Shown here one piece after another: positions 23,060 to 32,560 of a stretch of DNA of 64,000 nt. Both the position numbers and the translations under genes were made by a program. Source of the stretch: Macrotrachela quadricornifera (Eukaryota > Rotifera > Eurotatoria > Philodinida > Philodinidae); assembly GCA_022393335.1 (NCBI GenBank), contig JAJEKB010020703.1:220493-284492 (forward strand). The letters are read 5' to 3'. Positions within the stretch are counted from its first letter, which is position 1, and each line of letters opens with the position of its first letter. The notes under the pieces are model-generated. The model saw only the letters and a program-made list of their open reading frames with translations. It did no database searches and was not told where the DNA came from.

Positions 23060-24100
23060 TTATACCAAATCTTTTTTCAATATTAAGTAAGCTGCAAAGG
23101 CATAAATATCGAATTGATCTGCAAGTTCTTTTACTTCTCGTTCGTACATATTCCAAAACTGTTCTAATAATGTTTCAATATCTTCTTTTGAACGACATTT
23201 ATTCTTCTCTAATGCTTCTCGTAATGATGGTTCGCCCCAACTGCGCACAAATTGAGTTCGATCTTTTGCAAATTCATCCAATGTAAGTTCTCCCTGTTGA
23301 AATCGAGTAAATATATCTGTTCGAATTTTACACAATTCCGATTTGATTAATTTGAATGAAAGTTTTTTAAACAAATCATAATCGATAAATTCTTCATAAA
23401 TACGGTAATGCACTGGAAGAGTATAATCGAGTAATTCTTCTTCTGTAATCGGTAATAATTTTGCACATTTATATAAGAGTTGAAAAGTAATTTCAACACC
23501 ATGAAGTCCTTGTTCATTTGAGCAAGGAATACAAAGAATAATTACACCACCAGGATGAAGTTCATTTGAACGATGTTCTAAAAATTGTATATAATCAAGA
23601 CGAGCTTGTTGTTTAAATTTTTCATATTCATCATTTAAAGCAAATAATGAGACACAATGATTTGATATATTACATGGTTTACTTGATAGCCAATTAAGTG
23701 ACGCAGAAGAGTAGCCAATAGATAGAGAATTCGATGGTAGACATTGTTCATAAAATGATCGACCATTTGCCAAACTAAAATAATTACCATGTTTGTTGAG
23801 TAGATCAAAGAGTATTGTCCAATTATTTGTCGGTAAATCATTATGAACGATGAGAAATGAACGTTGTTCATTTTTAGATGTTTTTAAATATTTAATGATT
23901 TCTTCCATGGCATACATTGAATTTAAACCATGTGATGAGCCAAAATCAGCAATAATTAGTGATTGTATTGATGATAGAAAAGAAAGATCGAGAACATCAA
24001 TTGCTCGATGAATGAATGGTAGTGAAAGTTCAACTATACGCATTTGTAGACGCGAATTCGAGTTGTAAAAGTTGCTCATACCTTTAGTTCCACTTGACAT
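23060..24100 (-). CDS. SABATH-type carboxyl methyltransferase
   Basis: A single 346-residue frame from ATG at 24100. It has the marks of the SABATH family (plant salicylate, jasmonate and caffeine-pathway methyltransferases, with bacterial and some animal members): an N-terminal substrate/SAM gate (MSNFYNSNSRLQM, residues 8-20), the SAM-binding ADFGSSHGLN at 51-60, NDLPTNNW at 87-94, and SFYEQCLPSNSLSIGYSSAS at 115-134 followed by LNWLSS. The C-terminal half (YRIYEEFIDYDLF, FVRSWGEP) matches the usual cap region. It transfers a methyl group from S-adenosylmethionine to a carboxyl or ring nitrogen of a small molecule in the cytosol; the substrate cannot be told. Length is normal (about 350). 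No intron is present. Plant-like genes of this kind in a rotifer would fit horizontal gain, which is an inference. Confidence 0.85.
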   Translation of the reverse strand: MSSGTKGMSNFYNSNSRLQMRIVELSLPFIHRAIDVLDLSFLSSIQSLIIADFGSSHGLNSMYAMEEIIKYLKTSKNEQRSFLIVHNDLPTNNWTILFDLLNKHGNYFSLANGRSFYEQCLPSNSLSIGYSSASLNWLSSKPCNISNHCVSLFALNDEYEKFKQQARLDYIQFLEHRSNELHPGGVIILCIPCSNEQGLHGVEITFQLLYKCAKLLPITEEELLDYTLPVHYRIYEEFIDYDLFKKLSFKLIKSELCKIRTDIFTRFQQGELTLDEFAKDRTQFVRSWGEPSLREALEKNKCRSKEDIETLLEQFWNMYEREVKELADQFDIYAFAAYLILKKDLV

Positions 24101-25563
24101 TTTGTTATTTTACTTGTTTATCAAACCTATTAGTACTACGTATTTTACTTTAGACATGTGAGAGAACAGAAAAGAAGATTTATTGATAGAAAAAAACAAC
24201 CAACGAAAAAACAAAAGAAAAACTGAATAAAATATATATAGATGACAGTGTAATCTATTCCAGAGAGATTTGCATTAGTGAAGTACTCATGATCGACTAC
24301 AAGTGCTTGAAAGTATAGGAATTTTACAGGTTTTTAGTTTTTTTCAAGATAGAATTTTCTGTTGAAAAAAGAATAGAAAAAAAATATATTTTAGATTTTG
24401 GTTTTAATACAATGTTTTAATTATCCATGTCGTGAAAATCGCGACGATTTTGGTGGTTTTGAAAAAAAATCGACGAAAATTCATAGCGATAAATTCTGAT
24501 TAATCACCCATTTCGATAATTGATTATGAAATATGAATTAATTGAGGAAATATTTCAATATTTATTAAACTAATCGTCAGATATATTTTATACACAATTA
24601 TTTAACATAATTATGAGAATTTAAAACCGAAAAAAAGATTTCATTTCAACATGGATGTCCCTACTGTGACGTCAATAAGATTCGATAAATTTTAAGAATG
24701 ATTGAACTTAACTTCTATTTCATATTCATTTATTTGAAAACGTTTCTTTCGACAACAGATAGTTTGTTTTAGATATATATGACTAGGGAAAAACTTGATT
24801 TTTTTTTCATATAATGACGTCTTCTATCGTTATTATCGTATGTAGACTTGGACTTTTGTTAGAATTTTTATTGATTATCTGTTTCAGAGATTTTCAATTT
24901 ATGTACGAACACAAATATACGTAGAATCGTTTTCAAAAAGATTTCATATAAAAGCATCATCTACTATACATGAGCGTTTCATTAAATTTTTTTAATTTTT
25001 TTCCGAATTCTGTCTCACCTAACTATGCAAAATTGCGTAGTGTGTTTTTTGTTACGTCAATGAATGTATTAAGGAAAAATGAAGTATTTAGACGCGAAAC
25101 TGCATAGTATATCGGTGAATAGAGAGCAAAAATCGTCAACAGATATTATGTTGTTGCCGCTAGCCTTTTCCATTATTTTCGTTCTTCTTCACATAGCCTA
25201 TGCGAGGTTCAATACTTCCCGACGTATATATCCTTTTTTTCTCTTCCCTCTCTCTCTTGTCCAACCACATAAACAAGTTTTCTCCAATTTTCAGTTGCTC
25301 GTTTTTGTTATTGAAATCACTTGTATTCATACTTTTAAAATATACATTCACTATGTGAACCTATTTTATCTCCCGTTTACATCAACCAACAAGTTAAAGT
25401 AGGGATACTAATAGCACTACCCTAGCTAATACTGATCTTAATTTGCTTATGATTCCTTCGGACCTCTTACTATTTAGTGTGGAGGAGATTTGGATGAAAG
25501 CGAAACCTGATATAACTCATACTACCTCATATATTATTATTCAAACTTCTTATATCTTAGTAA
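24101..25563. other. Intergenic, no supported gene
   Basis: AT-rich with long A and T runs. Near 24425 a segment (CATGTCGTGAAAATCG) resembles the ends of the element at 40345-41887, so a relic of that family is present. Opposed ORFs at 25079-25402 and 25160-25351 are judged chance. Confidence 0.45.
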
Positions 25564-25920
25564 ACTACCGCTATAAAACCATTTCCTGTTGGACCTAAAG
25601 CCAAAACATTAACTTTCTATCAGCCGATCCTTTCAAAAAATACATTGCTTCTACGACAGTATCTAACTCCTGAGCAAAATCCAAACGTATCTGTTCCTCC
25701 TTTAATAATCATTCGTAACACATCTTTTGAATTTAGAAGTTTATTTGTGATCGATGGATCATTAGAAAAGAGTCCATATACAATTAAATTGTCTAATGAT
25801 ATCCTTAAGCAAGGCCGAAATCGCGATAACGGTGTAGTTTTCTGCTCATACCCTCAAGATTGGCTCTCTTTGTGGGAGGACTTTATCAAAATTTCTGTTT
25901 TCTTCAGTCAGTCGAGATAA
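25564..25920 (+). CDS. Unrecognised ORF just upstream of the LINE
   Basis: An open frame of 118 codons without a clear ATG start, containing FYQPILSKNTLLLRQYLTPE, NVSVPPLIIIRNTSFEFRSL and FCSYPQDWLSLWEDFIK, ending TAA at 25918. The amino-acid mix looks protein-like, not AT-driven. It ends about 85 bp before the LINE 5' region, so it may be the first ORF of that element, a truncated host gene disrupted by the insertion, or chance. Not recognised. Confidence 0.3.
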   Translation, partial: TTAIKPFPVGPKAKTLTFYQPILSKNTLLLRQYLTPEQNPNVSVPPLIIIRNTSFEFRSLFVIDGSLEKSPYTIKLSNDILKQGRNRDNGVVFCSYPQDWLSLWEDFIKISVFFSQSR

Positions 25921-26460
25921 TTGCATGATCATCTTGCCTTTTGTTCATCTATTAATCTCAGTTAGAGCAGGCAGAGGGAAAACCCCTCTAACGAAATCTT
26001 TCCAGCAATTATGGATAACAGTTATAATCACATGAAAATAGGTGGCGTTGGGACCCAGAAATTTAGTATGGTTGTCTTGCCCGGCAGGAGAAGAACCAAG
26101 GCTTCTCAGGTCGTCATCCAGCGAAATCCCCGAACCAAAGAAAATAAATTGATAATTGGTGCATGGAATGTTCAAACGATGCTACAGACAGGAAAACTTG
26201 AAAATCTGAAGAGAGAGATAGAAAGGAAAGAATTGGACGTAGTTGGGCTGCGTGAAGCTTGATATGATGGTTGTGGTGAATTCACAAGTGGTGATGTCAA
26301 GGTAATTTTCTCAAGTAAAATAAAGGGCCAGAATGGGTTTGCAATTGTTTCAGGCAAAAGAGTGAAAAATTGCGTGAAAAGCATAGAGTTGGTAAATGAT
26401 AGACTCATAATGGTAAGGTTGAGAGCGGAGTCGAAAGATGTAGTGCTTATCTAAGTATAT

Positions 26461-27816
26461 GTTGGGGACAAAATTGAAATTTTAGTTCTGTTCGGACTAA
26501 ATTAAAATACTAATTTTGACCAGCTTTTTTCTGGACGAAATCAAAATTTCACTTTTGTCCGGACAAAACTCGAATGTCCGTTTTGTTCAAAGAAACTCAA
26601 GCCGACTATCTCTAACGGATTCTCTAGGAAGTTGCATATTTCAGGAATCTCTCTAAAATTCATCGGGGAATTTCCAAATAAGGTGCCCTTCAAAAATTTG
26701 CATAAGTCTAACATTCTCATGAAATTCTAATGGTGGCTTCCTTGAGAGACCTTGGTAATACTGATCATCTTCAAAGGTGATTCCCTACAAAGTTCTTAAG
26801 GGTACCCTCCCCTCTTTTTTCATGATTTTCAGATCTCAGAGACGGCAAGTCTGATCGAGCTGAAATTTTCACCACAGATAGGAGACCTAAATTGACGAGA
26901 CACGTATTCGAGAAAAAAATTTTCAAAAGGGGTCTTTTTGGATTTTTTGGAAAATCAAGGATTTCTTATAGGGTCTCATTGTGCACCGGCTTTTCCCATT
27001 AAATTTTGTTCGATTAAGCTAAACATTTTTTGGGAATACCTATGAATGTATCTCAGAGGTATTTGTCAGCTTTTTTGAAAAGCTCACTTTCTTTTCTTTA
27101 TAAGACAAAATACATAAAGGGTTTTGCCATAGCCAAATTTGTGACCTTCGAAATCCTATAAGTTCAGATGAAAACATCAGAAATTAAAACGGCCGATTTC
27201 ACCTCTGAAGAATACTGCAAAGTATCTGTGATAAAAATTTCAACCCGATCAGACAGAATTAAAGGGAGGTTATCGGTGGCACAACTGTGTAGCATAGGTG
27301 AAAAGTCAGTTTTTGACAAAAATGAAAAATAAGTTCGGGCCGGTCTGATTTTTTTACCAACATTTTTATGAACAAATTTGCATGTAGAATCCACTGAGTA
27401 CATAAAAAGTTTTTCAAAAATTTTTTTTGGGCGATAGCTTCCCATGGACTTCTAGTAGCAATGAAATGAAGGGGTAGAGTGAGGTCATTAAACAACGATT
27501 GAAATACCAATAGATGGTTCATCTACGGCGCATATAAACAAAAAATTTTTTCAAAAGTTCGACAAAAAAAAAGAGGGGAGCATCTTTAAGAAATCTCACC
27601 AAAATCTTTTGGGAGTCCTTCTATCCCTTATTAACTCACCAGGCACCTACGATAGGGATTTCTTTGAAATTTGATTATGAAAAACCGACTTAGAAAGTGT
27701 CATCTTCAATTCTAACTCTGTCCGAACAAAAGTAAGATTCTGATATTGTCCAGAAAAAAGCTGGTCAAAATTAGAATTTTAATTTAGTCCAGACAAATTT
27801 CAGTTTTGTCTCCAAC
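26461..27816. mobile_element. Non-autonomous TIR DNA element inside the LINE
   Basis: Terminal inverted repeats of roughly 100-120 bp begin GTTGGGGACAAAA at the left (26461) and end TTTTGTCTCCAAC at the right (27816). They share TAATTTTGACCAGC and words of the GTCCGGACAAAA kind. The 1.36-kb interior has only antisense or short ORFs and no transposase. Removing it rejoins the LINE reading ...VLI-stop-VY with MPTSTHKDEEIEEL. The flanks are TATAT on the left and ATATATAT on the right, so an AT-rich target duplication is likely but its length is ambiguous. Confidence 0.8.
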
Positions 27817-28149
27817 ATATATATGCCTACTAGCACGCATAAAGATGAAGAGATAGAGGAACTATATTCACAAATAGAAGAACTGATAAGAAAGAAGAGA
27901 AGGTTAGTTGTGTTGTACTAATGGGAGATATGAATGCAGTTGTAGGTGAAGGAAAAGAGAATAAGATTGTAGGTAGTTTTGGGTATGGAGTTAGGAATGA
28001 TAGTGGAGACATGCTGGTTAATTTTTGTAGAGAAAATAAACTAATCATTACAAACACTTGGTTTAAAAATCATTTAAGAAGAAGGTATACTTGGAAGGCT
28101 CCCAATGATAGAGCTAGATATCAGATAGATTATGTGTTAGTACAAGAAA

Positions 28150-29907
28150 GGGTATTAGTAATTTACGCGATCAGCACGAACACCCAACTTTGCAAGAACG
28201 CATATAAGTCATCCTTACGAGCACCCACACTTTGGAGAGTTATGTTCACGAACACCTACGAACACCCAGAATCCCTTTTATTGTCCATGCAACTAATCCA
28301 ACTTGTTCTTACGAACACCCACAGAACTCCATTACCTACATTTTGACCCGAATAAGTGCCATCCCTAAACATATTGTTCTAATAAACTTTTCTCTGCAAG
28401 TATATCAGACGAGTCTAAAAGTTCTTATAGTGAGCCACTAACACTCAAAATATCTCTTATTGTCCATGCAAACAATTCAACTTGTCTTTACAAACACCCA
28501 GAGAGTTTCATAATCTGTATTCTGACCCGAATAAGTGATATCTCGTAATATTCACTTCTCTGAAGGAAAGGTTCTTACAATGACAAAATGCATGTGTGTC
28601 TGTCCCAGCCAATCAGATTTGAGTAAGGTCTTTTTCTGCTATTATTCGAATGAAACAAGAACATATTCGGACCATTTAGAGGTTATCAAGAAGTATCTTT
28701 AATATGGCTCAAACAGCCCTATGTTTGATATGAATGATAGTGGAAATCCATTACCTGCCCATAGTGCGAATATTGATGGATAACAGATTCCCACTATCAT
28801 TCATATCAAACATAGGGCTGTTCGAGCCATATTAGCACATTCGAGGCGACGTCGCCCACCGGTGGGCGACGCTATAGTTTAACGAGAAACTGGATAGAAA
28901 AGCACGTTCTTTTTTGAAGACAGGGCAGGGCAGGGCATTTTTTGTGTTCTGTGGACACCTCTGGTCGGAACCTGTAGATTCGAAGTGCACTCTAGCAAAA
29001 TCATCACCCAAAGAACTCACTTCACTGAGTGAATCAACGCTATCTTTCGTACTGACATCTTTTGAGGACATGTAAAATATTCAAGAATACGGACAATTTT
29101 GATCGCTTTTATATTGATGAGTAGCAATGCGCAGAATAGACACGAACACAACAAAAGAATCTAGAAACTTCCTTTCCTTATCTCGCACGTAATGCATACT
29201 ACACATTACAAAACGAAAAAGTAACTTGACTCACTATAGAGCTGGACACGAGATTCGATTCACTATTAAATTGTACAAAAAGAAGGATAGTAAAAAATCG
29301 ATAGAGCAGAAAGAATAGGTCAGTAGGTGCATTCACTAGAAGTTTATTCTTCGTAGGAACGAATATCTTGATCAGTTTCTGTACAAAACTGAATCGCCTC
29401 GAATGTGTTAAAGATAGTTCTTGATAACCTCTAAATGGTCCAAATATGTTCTTGTTTTATTCGAATAATAGCAGAAAAAGACCTTACTCAAATCTGATTG
29501 GCTGGAACAGACACACTTGCATTTTGTCAATGTAAGAACCTTTCCTTCAGAGAAGTGAATATTAGGGGATAGCACTTATTCGGGTCAGCATACAGATTAT
29601 GAAACTCTCTGGGTGTTCGTAAAGACAAGTTGGATTGTTTGCATGGACAATAAGAGAGATTTTGGGTGTTAGTGGCTCACTATAAGAACTTTTAGACTCG
29701 TCTGATATACTTGCAGAGAAAAGTTTATTAGAACAATATGTTTAGGGATGGCACTTATTCGGGTCAAAATGTAGGTTATGGAGTTCTGTGGGCGTTCGTA
29801 GGTGTTCGTGAACATAACTCTCCAAAGTGTGGGTGTTCGTAAGGATGACTTATATGCGTTCTTGCAAAGTTGGGTGTTCGTGCTGATCGCATAAATTACT
29901 AATACCC
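28150..29907. mobile_element. Foldback element with 9-bp target duplication, Mutator (MULE)-like
   Basis: Flanked on both sides by TACAAGAAA (28141-28149 and 29908-29916). Arms of about 480-550 bp begin GGGTATTAGTAATTTA at each end and are nearly identical over the outer 130 bp. The left arm has one extra unit of about 55 bp near 28267-28320. A 9-bp duplication and long inverted repeats starting GGG fit Mutator-like non-autonomous elements. Removing the element plus one duplicate restores the LINE frame from YQIDYVLVQER directly to FRNSIKKVYAHL. No transposase frame lies inside; a reverse ORF at 28832-29071 is not recognisable. Confidence 0.85.
28702..28832. mobile_element. 131-bp MITE with TA target duplication inside the foldback arm
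   Basis: 46-bp inverted ends (starting ATATGGCTC, including CAGCCCTATGTTTGATATGA) flank about 39 bp. A TA lies at each border (28700-28701 and 28833-28834). The opposite arm of the host element lacks this segment and reads through the equivalent point (CTTTAACACATTCG), which confirms an insertion. TA duplication fits Tc1/mariner-type mobilisation. Confidence 0.8.
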
Positions 29908-32061
29908 TACAAGAAAGGTTTAGGAATAGTATAAAGAAAGTATATGCACACCTAGAAGCAGATATAGGCTCGGATCACAATTTAGTTATCGCAGAGATGG
30001 AACTGAGATTGAAAAAAGTTAAGAGAGCTTCAGTAAAGAAAAGATGGGACTTAGAAAAACTGAAAGTTGTTACGGAAGATTTTGGAAACATTATGGAGAA
30101 AAAGCTAGAGGAAGCTAGTGTGAATGGAGTTAGGGATGCTGATGAGAAGTGGATTCGACTAAAGAGTGTGATAGTTGATTCAGCAAAAGAAGTGGTAGGT
30201 TTTAAAGAAAATGTAAAACCTAGGAAACCTTGAGTCAGTGAAAAAATGATAGAAAAGATGGATGAAAGAAGAAAATGGAAAAATGTCAATTGTAAGATGG
30301 ATAGCCTAAGGTATAGAGGATTAAACAATGAGTTAAGGAGAGAGACAGAAAAGGCGAGACAGGAATGGTTAGAAAACAAGTGTGAAATAATAGAGGATTT
30401 AGAAAAACGTGGTAGGTATGATTTGATGTATGAAAAAGTAAAGGTAGAAGCCTGAGATATGTGGAGTCAGGAGATGGTAAGAGATTGATAGAAAATGGTG
30501 ACATAGTTAATAGATGGGAAGAATATGTCAGAGAATTGTATCCAAATAAGGGATGCTTAAGAGAAGATATCATAGAGAATGAAAGCAATGTGGAAAGTGA
30601 GCGGATAGGATTTTCAATATTAGAGCGTGAAATAGAGATGTCTCTCAAAGAAATGAAATGTAAGAAAGCAGTAGGAGTAGATGGTGTACCCATTGAGTTT
30701 CTCAAAAGTATGAAACATGAGGAAAAGAAGGCTCTAGTGGATATATGTAGAGAAATCTACGAAACTGGCTTGTGGCCCAAAGAATTTTTAGAAACCTTGC
30801 TAACTCCCATAGAAAAGAAAGCAGAAGTTAGTAAATGTGAGGATTTTAGGACAATTAGTTTAATTTTACATGCAGCGAAAGTGTTATTAAGAGTAGTAAG
30901 CCGGCGACTGCAAGGTAGACTAGATGTAAACCTAGGAGAACAGCAGTTTGGTTTTAGAAAAGAAGAGGCACTAGGAATGCAAAAGGGCTAATGAGAGTAA
31001 TAGGAGAGAGGTTGACAGAAAGATGTAAAAGTTTCGTTATTTGTTTTGTAGACTTGGAGAAAACATTTGATAGAGTAAATCGGGACAAGCTGCTTGAAAT
31101 ATTAAAAAATAAAGGAATAGAGTGGAAAGAAAGAAGGTTAATAAGAAATTTATATAAGGGACAAAGAGTGATAGTCATAATAGATAACAAAGAATCTAAA
31201 AAGATAGAGCTTGGTAGAGGAGTGAGACAAGGGTGTTGCTTATTTTCTATATTATTTAACATTTATCTAGAGGCGATGATAAGAGAAATAGAAATGAAAA
31301 TGGAGGGTGTGAAGATTGGTGGAAAAAAGGTCAGCTGTGTAAGATTTGCGGATGATATGGCAGTGTTAGCAGAAGATCAGGAGGTTTAGAAATATCAGTT
31401 GAAATGTTAGAAAAAGCTTGTAAATCATATGGGATGAAAATTAATGCAAAGAAAACTAAGGTAATAAGCGTAGGAAGATATTAAGTTACATTTAGATGGT
31501 GTAAGGGTGGAGCAGGTTAACAGTTTTAAATATTTAGGTAGCTTTTTAACAAAGGATTGGAGATGCGAGAAGGATGTGAGAGCAAGAACCGGGATCGCAA
31601 AAGAAGCTTTTACAAGGATGAAAAGGGTTCTGTGTGGATCTTTACATCTAGAACTAAGGAAAAGATTACTGAAGTGCTTTGTTTGGAGCGTGCTGTTGTA
31701 TGGAGCTGAAACTTGGACATTAAGGGAACATGAAAAGAAAAGGCTCGAAGCTTTCGAAATATGGATGTGGAGAAGAATGTTAAAGGCAAGCTGGATGGAT
31801 AAAGTGAACAACGTAAAGAAATTGGATAGGCCATGTACTTAGAGAAGATAACTTACTAAAAGACATGATCGAGGGAACAGTGGATGGTGAAAGAAAGAGG
31901 AGAAGAAGAAGAATAAAAATGCTAGATGATTTAACAAAAAGAAATGGATATGTGTACCTAAAAAGGCTTGTTAGCGATAGGAACGAGTGGAGGAAGCTAT
32001 AAAAAAATTATAACTGTCGTCCTAAGAACCTGCTTAAGAGCAGAAAACTTATGATGATGAT

Positions 32062-32560
32062 TTACCTCTGAAGAAAAGTACTTCACGAAAAGAAACAAAA
32101 AGATGCATTCTTGGTAGCGTCTAGAGAAAACGCAACGAATGGCAAAGAAGATGAATGAATAGAGTGCACAATGCGAGACATCGTCGATTAACAAGTGGTA
32201 CTAAAGAGAGAAAAAAAAATATCAATGAATAGTTATTCTTACAACTGTTTATTATCGGTCAAGTTCAATCAACATTTCTCTGATAGTACTAGATAGTCAA
32301 AAACTCGTTTCAACGATAAAAAAAAATCGATTTTTGACCAGTTTCGACTCTGAATGATCAAGATGGCCACCTTTTAGCGAATACGTTGTCTGAATGGATT
32401 GAAAAGGATAATTCTCTATATTTCTAAGTTTGTCATATTAGAATTAACAGTCTTGCATGACTTGAGACAATTTTCACGAGGGGACAATTTGGTGACTGAA
32501 GCATCCTCGTTCTTTAAAATTCAATTCGTTTCGTAGAAAATGACTTTTGCCAAAAGCGTG
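32062..32560. other. Intergenic between LINE and flavoenzyme gene
   Basis: AT-rich. It should contain the 3' UTR of the reverse-strand flavoenzyme gene. No ORF of note. Confidence 0.5.

Larger units (their letters stand above)
26011..32002 (+). pseudogene. LINE endonuclease/reverse transcriptase ORF, fragmented
   Basis: Endonuclease pieces: IIGAWNVQTMLQTGKLENLK near 26152, a TGA at 26260 inside the domain, GEFTSGDVKVIFS, then after the first insertion MGDMNAVVGEGKEN (27921) and YQIDYVLVQER, and after the second insertion IGSDHNLVIAEM (29965-30000). These carry the GDMNA and SDH catalytic motifs of the exonuclease-endonuclease-phosphatase fold. A TGA near 30231 sits where Trp is expected. Reverse transcriptase follows: KKAVGVDGVPIEFLKSM, EQQFGFRK, a frameshift near 30985, CFVDLEKTFDRVNRDKLLEI, GVRQGCCLFSILFNIYLEAM and FADDMAVLAEDQ (active-site FADD). 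After a stop and a shift, NSFKYLGSFLTKDW and LLYGAETWTL lead to a basic end RNEWRKL and a TAA at 32000. It resembles the endonuclease-RT proteins often annotated as craniofacial development protein 2-like. Multiple lesions: inactive. Confidence 0.85.
26003..32061 (+). mobile_element. Degraded LINE (non-LTR retrotransposon) with nested insertions
   Basis: A retrotransposon body runs from about 26003 to about 32061. It encodes an AP-type endonuclease, a reverse transcriptase and a C-terminal region, and ends with ATGATGATGATT, a short tail repeat of the kind seen on non-LTR elements. Two DNA elements interrupt it, 26461-27816 and 28150-29907; without them it would be about 2.95 kb. The exact 5' end and target duplications are not resolved. 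Confidence 0.8.

Noticed and set aside
28160..28441. ORFs in the foldback arm (ends of 27921-28346 and 28232-28441)
   Set aside because: They are reading frames through inverted-repeat DNA inserted into the LINE.
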